Assembly (NCBI GenBank): GCA_900538305.1 | Contig: UPXY01000007.1 | Location: 1-64,000, forward strand | Direction of reading: 5' to 3' | DNA: 64,000 nt | Source: an uncultured Collinsella sp. | GTDB lineage: Bacteria > Actinomycetota > Coriobacteriia > Coriobacteriales > Coriobacteriaceae | Part shown: one piece after another, positions 36,101 to 45,049 of the stretch | Layout of the letters: the number at the start of each line of letters is the position of its first letter | Numbering within the stretch: position 1 is the first letter of the stretch | Program-made: the position numbers and the translations under genes | The notes under the pieces: generated by a model | Database searches by the model: none | What the model was told of the DNA's origin: nothing | The model's input: the letters and a program-made list of their open reading frames with translations, nothing else

Positions 36101-36136
36101 CAAAAACGGGCGAACTCCCCTATGAGAGTTCGCCCA
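36101..36136 (-). terminator. Terminator of the tmRNA gene
   Basis: Perfect 10-base arms (GGGCGAACTC at 36109-36118, GAGTTCGCCC at 36126-36135) are followed on the minus strand by a T-run (complement of ACAAAAACGG). It lies ten bases beyond the tmRNA 3' end. Confidence 0.88.
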
Positions 36137-36145
36137 ATTATCTTG

Positions 36146-36513
36146 TGGTGGAGCCGCGGAGAATCGAACTCCGGTCCACGAAAGCCCCCTGATCGGCATC
36201 TCCAGGCTCAGTCGCTGGTTTGATCTCGGACGGCGCGCGCGCAGCGACACGCTCGCGACATCCCAATCGGTTCGGTCTTAGCCCGCGCCATACCGATTAC
36301 GTGCGCGGGAGCATTCCCCTCAAATGACACCGCGCCCGGGGCGGGGAATTCCCGGGTTTGGCGTGCCGCTAATTAATTAAGCAGCAAGAGCCAGCTGAGG
36401 CTCGTAAGAAGAATTCTTGTCAATTCATTTTGACAGTACCCCTGTTTAACGTGGCGAGGAGACCACGGCCTGCTTCCTCTCTCAGAGCTATCGTGTCGAA
36501 ACCAGTCGGCCCC
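36146..36513 (-). ncRNA. ssrA: tmRNA (trans-translation RNA)
   Basis: On the minus strand the RNA begins GGGGCCGACTGGTTTCGACA and ends with an alanine-tRNA-like arm (GGAGTTCGATTCTCC) and GGCTCCACCA. The 7-base acceptor stem pairs GGGGCCG with CGGCTCC (one G-U). The tag reading frame ends in ...EPQLALAA followed by TAA at 36377-36379, with a plausible run DKNSSY before it. Length 368 nt is typical. With SmpB it rescues stalled ribosomes and marks the product for proteolysis. Confidence 0.95.
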
Positions 36514-36600
36514 GAAGGGGGTCTGGGTCGGTAGGGCGCAGTCGTGCCGCGCGGAGGTAATCAAACTTCTGGGGTATTGTTACAGCTACCGAACTCGACC

Positions 36601-36606
36601 TGTCAA
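36601..36606 (-). promoter_or_regulatory. -35 element of a candidate tmRNA promoter
   Basis: On the minus strand the consensus TTGACA occurs about 90 bases before the mature 5' end. A weak -10 (TAACAAT-like) lies 18 bases further. This would give a precursor trimmed at its 5' end. Confidence 0.4.
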
Positions 36607-36747
36607 AGTACGCCACCATACGATGGATATCGCAGCATAGCACGTTCGTGGCGGTGCCACAAGGGGCGCATCGCCGGCAAACGACATGCTTCAAACAGTG
36701 CCGTGTGGGTAGAATGACTCGAACGCGGCGACGAAAGGAAGGCGAGC

Positions 36748-37626
36748 ATGCGAAACGCACAGGATGGCAGGGGAAACACGGGAAAGGTCGCGCTCATTCT
36801 CGAGGGTGGCAGCTTCCGTTCCCAGTTCACAGCAGGCGTGCTCGACGTCATGCTCGAGCACGGCGTCGAAGTTCCCGTTTGCTATGGCGTGTCCGCCGGT
36901 GCTCTGTGCGGCCTCAATTACAAATCGCGGCAGATCGGTCGCGCGAACCGCATCAACCTCACCTTCTGCAACGACCCTCGCTACATCTCCACGCGCTCGC
37001 TTGCCACAACCGGCAGCATCGTGGGGTACGATTTTCTGCTCAACGAGGTGCAAGATCGCATCGACCCCTTCGATAGCGCCGCATTCAGCGCAAATCCCAT
37101 GCGCTTGTTCGCCACGGTGACGAACGCGATGTTCGGGACGGCCGAATACCTCGAGGTGCGCGACGCCGCGCTCGACATCGACGCGGTGCGCGCCACGACG
37201 TCGCTTCCCCTCGTGACGCAGCCGGTCGAGGTGGGCGGCAGCTTGTATCTCGACGGCGGCGTCGCGGACTCGGTGCCGGTCGAACACGTGCTGGAAGACG
37301 AGGGCTTCGACCGTGCGATCGTGGTGCTCACGCAGCATCGCGGTTATGAGAAGGAGCCCTACGAGCTCATGCCTGCCGCGCGCGTGCGCTACGCTACCTA
37401 CCCGTACCTGCTTGATGCGCTCGAGACGCGCCATGAGCGCTACAACGAGCAGCGCGAGCATATCTGGGCATATGAGCGCGCGGATCGGGCGTTCGTGGTC
37501 GCGCCGCCGCACAAAGTCGAGGTTGGGCATATCGAACGGGATCCCGCTAAGCTGCTCGAGCTCTACATCCAGGGTCGTCAGGAGGCGTCGCGTTTGCTGG
37601 ACGAGATGACGGCTTTCCTCGCATAA
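36748..37626 (+). CDS. Patatin-like phospholipase family protein
   Basis: The 292-residue protein has the patatin Ser-Asp dyad: GGSFRSQFTAGVLD (oxyanion loop), nucleophile in GVSAGAL and Asp in DGGVADSVPV. Bacterial relatives hydrolyse acyl chains of phospholipids or other acyl esters. The C-terminal quarter (RHERYNEQREHIWAYERADRAFVVAPP) matches a common bacterial subgroup of unknown substrate. No signal peptide is seen. GAAAGGAAGG precedes the ATG. It stands alone between tmRNA and the arginine operon. Confidence 0.9.
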   Translation: MRNAQDGRGNTGKVALILEGGSFRSQFTAGVLDVMLEHGVEVPVCYGVSAGALCGLNYKSRQIGRANRINLTFCNDPRYISTRSLATTGSIVGYDFLLNEVQDRIDPFDSAAFSANPMRLFATVTNAMFGTAEYLEVRDAALDIDAVRATTSLPLVTQPVEVGGSLYLDGGVADSVPVEHVLEDEGFDRAIVVLTQHRGYEKEPYELMPAARVRYATYPYLLDALETRHERYNEQREHIWAYERADRAFVVAPPHKVEVGHIERDPAKLLELYIQGRQEASRLLDEMTAFLA

Positions 37627-37754
37627 GGCTTCGTCCGTGCACTTCGTTTCGGGTGGGCGCAAACGGCGCGCTGAGTAGGGGTTCGACCGGTCGCGCTCCT
37701 CACTCGGCCGATGGCGAGCGCGCCCGCTTCAGGCGGCAGGCTGCGTTGCGAGCT

Positions 37755-37785
37755 GTAACCATTCTGCAAAAATGTGAATGGTTAC
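37755..37785. promoter_or_regulatory. Inverted repeat upstream of argC
   Basis: Perfect 10-base arms (GTAACCATTC and GAATGGTTAC) flank an 11-base AT-rich spacer, 112 bases before argC. The T-A-rich sequence just downstream (CAATAATTCG) vaguely resembles an ARG box. An ArgR-type or other regulator could bind here, but the match is not good enough to name it. Confidence 0.4.
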
Positions 37786-37896
37786 CTATCAATAATTCGA
37801 TTTCATGTGTAGGCTGTGCTACCCTTTCAAGGCGTTACGAATAGGATGCGCGCCTCTCGAACGTCGCGCGCGATGCGTGCTTGGGGGACGACGCAT

Positions 37897-38964
37897 ATGG
37901 CTTATGCTGCAGGAATTGTAGGGGCGGCCGGCTATGCCGGGGTCGAGCTCGTCCGCTTGCTCCTGTCTCATCCAGATTTCGAGCTCAAGGTAATCACGTC
38001 GAACGCCGATGCCGGCCAGTCGCTGGCAAGCGTGTACCCCGCGTTTGCGGGCATGAGCGATCTCGTGTTCTCTGCGCATGACGACCCGACGCTTACTGCC
38101 TGCGATGTTGTGTTTCTCGCCGTGCCGCACACCGCGGCGCTTGCCGTCGTGCCCGAGCTGCTTGCCATGGGCGTGACGGTGGTGGATCTTTCGGCGGATT
38201 ATCGCTTGAATGACCCGGCGGTATACGAGCACTGGTACGGTGCGGCACACACCTCGCCCGAACTTTTACAGGTGCGTGCGTTCGGCCTGCCCGAGCTGTT
38301 TGCCGAAGACCTCGCGCGCCTCGCCGATCGGCATGCGGCGGGTGACGCCGTGCTCGTGGCGTGCGCCGGGTGCTTCCCCACGGCAACCTCGCTTGCGGCC
38401 GCGCCTGCGATTCGCGCTGGCTGGACGGCACCGACGGGGTCCGTGGTCGTCGATGCCATCTCGGGTGTTACGGGCGCGGGCAAGACGCCCTCGGCGCGCA
38501 CGCATTATTGCGGTGCAGATGAAAACGTTGAGGCATACAACGTCTGTCGCCACCGGCACACGCCCGAGATAGAGCAGATTCTGGAGCTTTCCGGCCGCAT
38601 CGTGTTCACGCCGCATCTGGCGCCGCTTCGCCGCGGGCTGCTTTCCACCGTGACCCTACCGCTCGCGGACGATCTGCGCGGGCTTGGTGCTGAAGAGGCT
38701 GTCGCTCACTACCGCGATTTCTATGCGGACTCCCCGTTCGTGCGCGTGCTCGATGCTGGGCAGACGCCGAAAACCTCATCTGTTGCGGGGAGCAACGCCT
38801 CCCAGATCGGACTCGCAGTGAATCCCGAGGCGGGCGTGCTCATCGCGATCGCGGCGATCGACAACCTGTGCAAGGGTGCCGCCGGCCAGGCGGTGCAGTG
38901 CGCGAACATCGTGTTCGGGCTCGACGAGCGACGAGGCTTGCCTCTGCTCGCCCTGCCCGTATAA
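37897..38964 (+). CDS. argC: N-acetyl-gamma-glutamyl-phosphate reductase
   Basis: ArgC reduces N-acetylglutamyl phosphate to the semialdehyde in arginine synthesis. The 355-residue protein has the NADP-binding GIVGAAGYAGVELVRLL and catalytic Cys159 in VACAGCFPTAT, then VDAISGVTGAGKTPS. The start at 37897 fits the family's N-terminus, but its ribosome site is weak. It is the first gene of argC-argJ-argB-argD. Confidence 0.95.
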   Translation: MAYAAGIVGAAGYAGVELVRLLLSHPDFELKVITSNADAGQSLASVYPAFAGMSDLVFSAHDDPTLTACDVVFLAVPHTAALAVVPELLAMGVTVVDLSADYRLNDPAVYEHWYGAAHTSPELLQVRAFGLPELFAEDLARLADRHAAGDAVLVACAGCFPTATSLAAAPAIRAGWTAPTGSVVVDAISGVTGAGKTPSARTHYCGADENVEAYNVCRHRHTPEIEQILELSGRIVFTPHLAPLRRGLLSTVTLPLADDLRGLGAEEAVAHYRDFYADSPFVRVLDAGQTPKTSSVAGSNASQIGLAVNPEAGVLIAIAAIDNLCKGAAGQAVQCANIVFGLDERRGLPLLALPV

Positions 38965-38991
38965 CCCGTTACGTTCGGGCGAGCGCGTCAC

Positions 38992-39014
38992 TTTGGGGAC
39001 GGGTACGTTCGTGT
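38992..39014. repeat. GGGGAC-core repeat between argC and argJ
   Basis: The sequence TTTGGGGACGGGTACGTTC matches the family seen at 17221, but clear flanking arms are not seen. A small hairpin (GTGTC/GACAC) follows. Confidence 0.55.
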
Positions 39015-39091
39015 CGTTTTTGACACAACGGCACCTGCTCCCATAGTGGCGCGCTCGCCGTTTCCCCTACAAGATTGTGAGATGCAAGAAC

Positions 39092-40357
39092 ATGAATGTT
39101 GAACAGTTCGATGAGCAGCTTCGCGCGATTCCCGCTGGCGGCGTCACGAGTGCGGCGGGATTTCGCGCCGCAGGCGTCCACGCGGGCTTTCGCAAGAGCC
39201 CCGATCGCGATGACCTTGCGCTCGTGGTGGCAGATGAGCCCTGTCCCGCAGCGGGAGTCTTCACCAAGAACCGTTTCTGTGCGGCGCCGGTGACGGTCTC
39301 GCGCGAGCACCTCGGCAACAAGGGTTACGGCATGGTGCGCGCGGTGATCGCGAACTCGGGCAACGCGAACGCCGCGACTGGAGAGCCCGGACTCGAAGCT
39401 GCTCGCTACACCAGCGAGGTTGCTGCGCAGCTGCTTGGCTGCGAGACCGACCAGGTGCTTGTCGCCTCGACGGGCGTGATTGGCGTGCAGCTCGATGTCG
39501 AGCACTTCGAGACGGGCATTCCCCGGGCGCTTGCCGCGCTCTCACGCGACGGAGGAGCGGCGGTAGCGCAGGCGATCATGACGACCGACACGCATCCTAA
39601 GGAATACGCGGTCACGTACGAATCGGGCGACCTTGCGTATGTGGGGTGCAACTTTACGGTGGGCGGTTGCGTGAAGGGGTCGGGCATGATCATGCCGAAC
39701 ATGGCCACGATGATCGCCATTATCACGACCGATGCTCCCGTTGCGCCCGAGGCGTTGCATGCGCTCCTTTCGGGCTCGGTGAACCGAACGTTCAACAAGG
39801 TGACCGTCGATTCCGACACGTCGACGAACGATACGTGCATCATGCTCGCCTCGGGCGCGGCGGCAGCGGGAGCGGCGCCGATTGTCGAGGGGACGGAAGC
39901 GTACCTCGAGCTCGAACATGCGCTCTACGTGGTGTGCGAAGCCCTCGCGCGCGGTATCGCCGCAGATGGCGAGGGTGCATCGAAGCTTGTTACCGTGAAC
40001 GTCTCTGGCGCGGCGACACCCGAGGACGCAGATACCTGCGCTCGTTCGGTGGCGAACTCTCCGCTCGTGAAGACCGCCATCGCGGGACACGACTGCAACT
40101 GGGGGCGCATCGCCGCAGCGCTGGGCAAATGCGGCGTGGCGTTCGATCAGCGCGCTGTCGACATCGACATCATGGAGCTTCCCGTGTGCCGCGCCGGCCT
40201 TGCCGTGCCGTTCGACGAGGACGAGGCTCTGCGTCGTTTCGAGGCGCCCGAGATTGTCATCTCGGTCGACCTCGGCGCGGGCTCATGCGCGACGACGGTT
40301 TGGACGTGCGACCTCACGCACGACTACATCTCGATCAACGCGGACTACCGCTCGTAG
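39092..40357 (+). CDS. argJ: Bifunctional ornithine acetyltransferase / N-acetylglutamate synthase
   Basis: ArgJ transfers acetyl from N-acetylornithine to glutamate, recycling the acetyl group, and may also use acetyl-CoA. The 421-residue proenzyme is cleaved before the nucleophile Thr206 in the signature KGSGMIMPNMATM. The C-terminal GHDCNWGRIAAALG is also diagnostic. No strong ribosome site is visible, so the ATG at 39092 is preferred only by homology; GTG at 39077 is possible. It lies between argC and argB, each gap holding a repeat element. Confidence 0.93.
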   Translation: MNVEQFDEQLRAIPAGGVTSAAGFRAAGVHAGFRKSPDRDDLALVVADEPCPAAGVFTKNRFCAAPVTVSREHLGNKGYGMVRAVIANSGNANAATGEPGLEAARYTSEVAAQLLGCETDQVLVASTGVIGVQLDVEHFETGIPRALAALSRDGGAAVAQAIMTTDTHPKEYAVTYESGDLAYVGCNFTVGGCVKGSGMIMPNMATMIAIITTDAPVAPEALHALLSGSVNRTFNKVTVDSDTSTNDTCIMLASGAAAAGAAPIVEGTEAYLELEHALYVVCEALARGIAADGEGASKLVTVNVSGAATPEDADTCARSVANSPLVKTAIAGHDCNWGRIAAALGKCGVAFDQRAVDIDIMELPVCRAGLAVPFDEDEALRRFEAPEIVISVDLGAGSCATTVWTCDLTHDYISINADYRS

Positions 40358-40375
40358 TCGGTCATCGGAGTCAGT

Positions 40376-40407
40376 CCCCAACGCCATGATAAAGGGGACA
40401 GGCGTTG
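40376..40407. repeat. Stem-loop repeat between argJ and argB
   Basis: The arms CAACGCC (40379-40385) and GGCGTTG (40401-40407) enclose AAAGGGGACA. An alternative pairing of GTCCCC with GGGGAC is possible. It shares the GGGGAC core with the other family members but has wholly different arms. Confidence 0.55.
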
Positions 40408-40447
40408 CGAACGAGCGGTTTTGCACATCGCTTTTGGAGGAATGGTT

Positions 40448-41410
40448 ATGAAGTACGCACGCGACCTCGCCCCTTCGCTCACGAACGAGCAGCTTGGGCG
40501 CCAGCTCTACGAGACGCTGCCGTGGGTCAAGAACATCACCGGCAAGACCGTCGTCATCAAATACGGCGGCGCGGCGATGGTCGACGCAGATTTGCGCGAG
40601 AAGGTCATGGGTGACATCTTGCTGCTCAAGATTATCGGCGCACGTGTCGTGATCGTGCACGGTGGCGGCGCGGCCATCAACGAGGCGCTGAGCCACTACG
40701 ATCTGCCCGTGGAATTCAAGGGTGGCCAGCGGGTGACGACGCCCGAGGCCATGGAGGTCGTGCGGCAGGTGCTCGTGGGCAAGGTGAACCAGGAGCTCGT
40801 CGCGGCGCTCAACAAGCACGGCGCCGTTGCCGCGGGTGTCTCGGGCAGCGACGGCGGTACGCTCATCGCCGAGCAGCTCGATCCCGAACTCGGCTGTGTG
40901 GGCAGGGTCAGCCAGGTGAACACAGACTACCTCGAGACGCTGCTCGACAACGACTACATTCCCGTGGTCGCGACGGTCGCGCAGGGCGCGGACGGCGGGT
41001 TTTTCAACGTGAACGCCGACCTCGCCGCCGGGCATATCGCCTCCGCGATCCACGCGCACAAGGCGATTTTCCTCACCGACGTCGACGGTCTGTACGAGGA
41101 TTTCTCCGATAAGACCTCGCTCATATCGAATCTCACGCTCGAAGAGACCGAAGAGATGATCAAGGCGGGCGAGGTCTCGAAGGGGATGATTCCCAAGCTC
41201 GAGGCCTGCGTGACGGCGCTTCGCGGCGGTGTGTACCGCGCGCACATCATCAACGGCACGACACCGCACTCGCTGCTCGTGGAGCTTTTCACCTCGACGG
41301 GCGTAGGTACCGTCATGCACTCGACGCTCGAATCCTACGAGTTCGACCAGCATCCGCACCCTGTGGGCGCATTTGCTTCGCGTCTCGTGGAGACCGAGGA
41401 CATCGAGTAA
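40448..41410 (+). CDS. argB: Acetylglutamate kinase
   Basis: ArgB phosphorylates N-acetylglutamate, often the arginine-inhibited step. The 320-residue protein has the kinase motifs VVIKYGGAAM, VIVHGGGAAINEAL and FLTDVDGLYEDF. The N-terminal helix (LTNEQLGRQLYETLPWVKNITGKT) is of the kind found in hexameric, arginine-sensitive ArgB, which suggests feedback inhibition. Of two neighbouring ATGs, that at 40448 is better spaced from TTGGAGG. Confidence 0.95.
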   Translation: MKYARDLAPSLTNEQLGRQLYETLPWVKNITGKTVVIKYGGAAMVDADLREKVMGDILLLKIIGARVVIVHGGGAAINEALSHYDLPVEFKGGQRVTTPEAMEVVRQVLVGKVNQELVAALNKHGAVAAGVSGSDGGTLIAEQLDPELGCVGRVSQVNTDYLETLLDNDYIPVVATVAQGADGGFFNVNADLAAGHIASAIHAHKAIFLTDVDGLYEDFSDKTSLISNLTLEETEEMIKAGEVSKGMIPKLEACVTALRGGVYRAHIINGTTPHSLLVELFTSTGVGTVMHSTLESYEFDQHPHPVGAFASRLVETEDIE

Positions 41411-41500
41411 GCATCTGGGTTCAGGATTGAACGTAGCACATGCGCGGAAACGGGCATCTGAGCTTGAGGCTTAGATGCTCGCGTGCGAGGAGGGACGGAT

Positions 41501-42781
41501 ATGTCATACGAGATGGAGCAGGCGCTCGATGCCGCATATGTGATGCCGACGTTCGGCAGGAGCCCCGTAGAGTTTGTACGTGGAGACGGCATGCGTCTCA
41601 CCGATAGCGAGGGCCGCGTGTACCTCGACTTCCTGGCGGGGATCGGTGTGTGCTCGCTCGGACACGGGCACCCTGCGCTCATACAAGCCCTTGAGGCGCA
41701 GGTGCCGAAGCTCCTGCACGTATCGAATTATTATTACGTCGAGCATCGCGGGGCGGTCGCCGCACTTCTTTCGAAGCTCGCGAATAACGATGCCGTTGGC
41801 GCGCGCGGGCTGGCGCAGGCGATACGCACAGGAGACGAGGCGAAGCTTGCCGCGGCAGCGAAGCCGACGGCGGGAGAAGAGGTCTGGCAGACGTTCTTCG
41901 CGAACTCCGGTGCCGAGGCCAACGAGTGTTCCATGAAGCTCGCACGGCTCTACGCCAAGCGCGCGGGCAACGGCGGCAACACGATTGTGTGCCTGCGCGG
42001 CGGCTTCCATGGGCGCACGCTCGAGACGCTCGCCGCGACGATGCAAGACCGCTTGCAAGACTCGTTCCGCCCTCTGCCTGGCGGGTTCGTTGCCTGCACG
42101 CCGAACGATGTGGATGAGCTCCGGCAGATTTTCGACCGCATGGGCGGCGAGATCTGTGCCGTTATGATCGAGCCCATCCAAGGCGAGAGCGGCGTGCACC
42201 CGCTCGACGCAGCGTTCGTGCAAGCGGCGGCCGATCTTGTGCATGGTGTGGACGGCCTGCTCATCTCCGACGAGGTGCAGGCGGGCATCTTCCGCTGCGG
42301 CGCGCCGTTCGCCATCCAGCTTACGGGCGTCGAGGCGGATATCATGAGCTTGGCGAAGGGCATCGCCGGCGGCGTTCCCATGGGCGCGTGCGTAGCGCGG
42401 TCGAACATCGCGGGCGTGTTCCGTCCGGGCGATCACGGCACGACGTTTGGCGGGAGCTGCCTTGCCGTCGCTGCGGCCGAGGCAGTGCTCTGCGAGCTCG
42501 CGCTCGGCAGGTATGCGGAGCATGCTCGCGAGGTGGGAGCGTATCTGGCCGAGCGCCTGGCTACGCTGCCGCATGTGACCGAGGTGCGCGGTGCCGGGCT
42601 CATGCGCGGCTGCGATTTGGACGAAGAGGCGGGCGACGCGCACGACGTGGTGGCGCGCGCACTCGAGGCCGGTGCGGTCATCAACGCGACCGGCGCACAC
42701 ACGCTGCGGTTCCTGCCGCCGCTCATCTGCGCGAACGACGATATCGACGCGCTCGTGGGCGTACTCGAACACGTACTGTAG
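41501..42781 (+). CDS. argD: Acetylornithine aminotransferase
   Basis: ArgD is a PLP-dependent class III aminotransferase making N-acetylornithine from the semialdehyde and glutamate. In the 426-residue protein the PLP Lys286 lies in MSLAKGIAGGVPMGA, and FFANSGAEANE, GGFHGRTLETLAATMQ and DEVQAGIFRCG are typical. A family-atypical stretch of about 25 residues (GLAQAIRTGDEAKLAAAAKPT) is inserted before FFANSGAEAN. GAGGAGGG precedes the ATG at 41501. It closes the arg operon seen here; argF/argG/argH are not in the window. Confidence 0.94.
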   Translation: MSYEMEQALDAAYVMPTFGRSPVEFVRGDGMRLTDSEGRVYLDFLAGIGVCSLGHGHPALIQALEAQVPKLLHVSNYYYVEHRGAVAALLSKLANNDAVGARGLAQAIRTGDEAKLAAAAKPTAGEEVWQTFFANSGAEANECSMKLARLYAKRAGNGGNTIVCLRGGFHGRTLETLAATMQDRLQDSFRPLPGGFVACTPNDVDELRQIFDRMGGEICAVMIEPIQGESGVHPLDAAFVQAAADLVHGVDGLLISDEVQAGIFRCGAPFAIQLTGVEADIMSLAKGIAGGVPMGACVARSNIAGVFRPGDHGTTFGGSCLAVAAAEAVLCELALGRYAEHAREVGAYLAERLATLPHVTEVRGAGLMRGCDLDEEAGDAHDVVARALEAGAVINATGAHTLRFLPPLICANDDIDALVGVLEHVL

Positions 42782-42788
42782 CAAGTCG

Positions 42789-42818
42789 TTGCCGCCATCG
42801 GCGGTTTTCGGCTATACT
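42789..42818 (+). promoter_or_regulatory. Promoter of tRNA-Val
   Basis: TTGCCG (42789-42794) and TATACT (42813-42818) are separated by 18 bases, 10 bases before the tRNA 5' end. Confidence 0.65.
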
Positions 42819-42828
42819 CATGCACCAC

Positions 42829-42904
42829 GGGCGATTGGCGCAATGGTTAGCGCAGGTGCTTTACACGCACAAGGCTGGGGGTTCGAGTCCCTCATCGCCC
42901 ACCA
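42829..42904 (+). tRNA. tRNA-Val (anticodon TAC)
   Basis: The acceptor stem pairs GGGCGAT with ATCGCCC, and CCA is encoded. The anticodon loop TTTACAC shows TAC, which reads Val codons. The T arm is TGGGG-GTTCGAG-TCCCT-like. A strong hairpin terminator follows. Confidence 0.94.
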
Positions 42905-42915
42905 GGGAATTCGGG

Positions 42916-42943
42916 GCGGCGCCGGCGACGGCGCCGCTTTTTT
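42916..42943 (+). terminator. Terminator after tRNA-Val
   Basis: The arms GCGGCGCC and GGCGCCGC are followed by six T residues. Confidence 0.92.
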
Positions 42944-43126
42944 GTTTGGGCGCGCCGCAGGGGAGGAGCTTTCACAGCGGGTAGCTTCACTCCACGCGAC
43001 GGCAGGCGCTGACCCTCGCCTGTTCCCGCCCATGCGGAAATGCGGTGCGTTCGCGTCCGGCGCGGCTTCGCGCGCTTGTAGCGCGGCTATGATTAAGGCA
43101 CGTGCAAACGACGTCGCGGAGGAATC

Positions 43127-44035
43127 ATGGATATCCCGTATCTGCCCGAGGTGCCGACTGGCGAGCTGCGCGAGCGTCTTGCCTGCGTGCGCTATGTGTT
43201 CACCGATCTTGATGGAACCATGATGGGACCGAACTCGACGGTGCTTGCGAACGCGGCGGGGGAGCCGAGTCTCGAATTCGTGCAGACCCTCATCGAGCTC
43301 AAGCAAGCTGGCGTCTCCGTCGTCCCCACCTCCGGTCGCAACCGTGCGATGATGCGCGAAGATACCCGTCTCCTTGGCCTGAACGCGTTCATTAGCGAGA
43401 TGGGCGGTATCGTGATGACCGACCTCTCGCACGATACCTGGGAGTATTTCACGGCAGAGATGGAGTACGACCCTTCCTGCGGCCTCACGCCGCACGAGGT
43501 CATCGAGCAGACGGGGCTCTGCGAGGCGTTCATCACGCGCTATCCAGGCATGCTCGAATACCACAACGATATGTCCGCCGGCTACAAGCATCGCGAGGTT
43601 ACCATCGGCCTGCGCGGGGAGATTCCAGACGAAGAGGCGATTGCCCTGCTCAACGCATCGGGCATGGCGCTCGATTGGGCGGATAACGGCTTTCTGAACT
43701 ACATCTCCGCTCCCACCACGCTCGAGTTGCCCGAGGGTGTGCGCGGCCGTGCATTCAACGTCATGCCGAAGGGACTCAACAAAGGTCGCGGCATCGAGCG
43801 GTTCTGCGAGATCATGGGTATTCCGCGCGAGGAGACGATCGGTATCGGCGACGCCGCCTCGGATTTCCTCATGGCGGACTACACGGGCATCTTCATCATG
43901 GTGGAGAACGGGCTGAAAGATCCCGGCGCGGAGGAGTTCCTTGTCACGCACGACAACGCCTTCGTCGCGCCCGGGCGGACGGTCGATGCGTGGGTTGCGG
44001 GCATGCGCAGCCTGCTCGAAGCGATCGGGCGGTAG
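43127..44035 (+). CDS. HAD-superfamily (Cof/IIB-type) phosphatase
   Basis: The 302-residue protein has the HAD nucleophile pair in FTDLDGT (Asp27/Asp29), the second motif PTSGRN, and motif III/IV region KGLNKGRGIERF with GIGDAASDF. The large cap between them is of the C2 type seen in Cof-like and mannosyl-3-phosphoglycerate phosphatases. The substrate is likely a sugar phosphate but cannot be told. It is followed 3 bases later by murI, so both are one transcript with the gene at 45050. Confidence 0.88.
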   Translation: MDIPYLPEVPTGELRERLACVRYVFTDLDGTMMGPNSTVLANAAGEPSLEFVQTLIELKQAGVSVVPTSGRNRAMMREDTRLLGLNAFISEMGGIVMTDLSHDTWEYFTAEMEYDPSCGLTPHEVIEQTGLCEAFITRYPGMLEYHNDMSAGYKHREVTIGLRGEIPDEEAIALLNASGMALDWADNGFLNYISAPTTLELPEGVRGRAFNVMPKGLNKGRGIERFCEIMGIPREETIGIGDAASDFLMADYTGIFIMVENGLKDPGAEEFLVTHDNAFVAPGRTVDAWVAGMRSLLEAIGR

Positions 44036-44038
44036 CGT

Positions 44039-44977
44039 ATGTCGAATACCTCTTCCGTGAAGCTGCTGGGCTCGTTCGCGGAGCGCGCTGCCGCCCTGCC
44101 TGCTGCACACGACGCGCGACCTATCGGCGTTTTCGATTCCGGCTTGGGTGGCCTTACCGTGGCGCGTTCCATCGCGGCCACGCTGTCGCACGAATCGATT
44201 TACTACGTCGGCGATACGAAGCGCTGCCCCTACGGCGTTCGCACCGAGGACGAGGTGCGTGCCTTCGCGCTCGAAGCGGGTCGATGGCTCGAGGCGCACG
44301 ATGTCAAGATCATCGTGATCGCGTGTAACACCGCCACCGCCGCCGCGCTCTCGATCGCGCAGCAGACGCTCGCGGTACCGGTGATCGGTGTGATCGCGCC
44401 GGGTGCCCGTGCGGCGATCAATACCACGCGCACGCGCAAGGTCGGTGTACTCGCCACACCGCTTACCGTGCGCACGGGTGCCTACGCGCGTGCCATCCAC
44501 AATCTCGATGCGAGCGTCGAGGTATTCGGCTGCCCGGCACCGAGCTTCGTGGAGATTGTCGAGCGCGAGCTCGCGACGGGAGCGCATCTGCAGGAGCGCT
44601 GGCTCGAAGACGGCGACATCTTCGACACGCCCGAGATTCGCGACGAGGTGGCGCGCACGCTTTCTCCCATCACCATGACAGATGTCGACACCGTCGTTTT
44701 GGGATGCACGCATTTCCCGCTGCTCGCGCGTCCGATCCGCGAGGCGCTGGGGGAGGGAGTGCGCGTGGTGTCTTCCGCGGAGGAGACAACGCGCGAGCTC
44801 ACGGATATCCTGAGCCGCCGTGGGCAGCTTGCCGGCGAGGTCGCGGTACCCGAGCACCGCTTCGCCACGACTTCGGATAACATCGCAGAGTTCGCCGCGG
44901 CGGGAAGCTTCATCTTCGGCAGGCCTCTGCGCAGTATCGAGCACGTGGGTATCGACGAGCTGGAAGTGCTGCATTGA
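44039..44977 (+). CDS. murI: Glutamate racemase
   Basis: MurI makes D-glutamate for peptidoglycan. The 312-residue enzyme has the two catalytic Cys residues, Cys96 in IACNTAT and Cys223 in GCTHFPLL, and the family start IGVFDSGLGGLTVAR. The N-terminus is about 25 residues longer than usual before that motif. It follows the HAD gene by 3 bases and precedes rph. Confidence 0.95.
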   Translation: MSNTSSVKLLGSFAERAAALPAAHDARPIGVFDSGLGGLTVARSIAATLSHESIYYVGDTKRCPYGVRTEDEVRAFALEAGRWLEAHDVKIIVIACNTATAAALSIAQQTLAVPVIGVIAPGARAAINTTRTRKVGVLATPLTVRTGAYARAIHNLDASVEVFGCPAPSFVEIVERELATGAHLQERWLEDGDIFDTPEIRDEVARTLSPITMTDVDTVVLGCTHFPLLARPIREALGEGVRVVSSAEETTRELTDILSRRGQLAGEVAVPEHRFATTSDNIAEFAAAGSFIFGRPLRSIEHVGIDELEVLH

Positions 44978-45049
44978 TAAAACCGGCCAGGCTGGATGGT
45001 GCCGGCTTGGGATGTATCAACATCGCACAGACTCACGATAAGGAGCATC

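Noticed and set aside
42818..44974. 718-residue minus-strand frame over the HAD and murI genes
   Set aside because: It runs across a tRNA, a terminator and two recognisable plus-strand genes.
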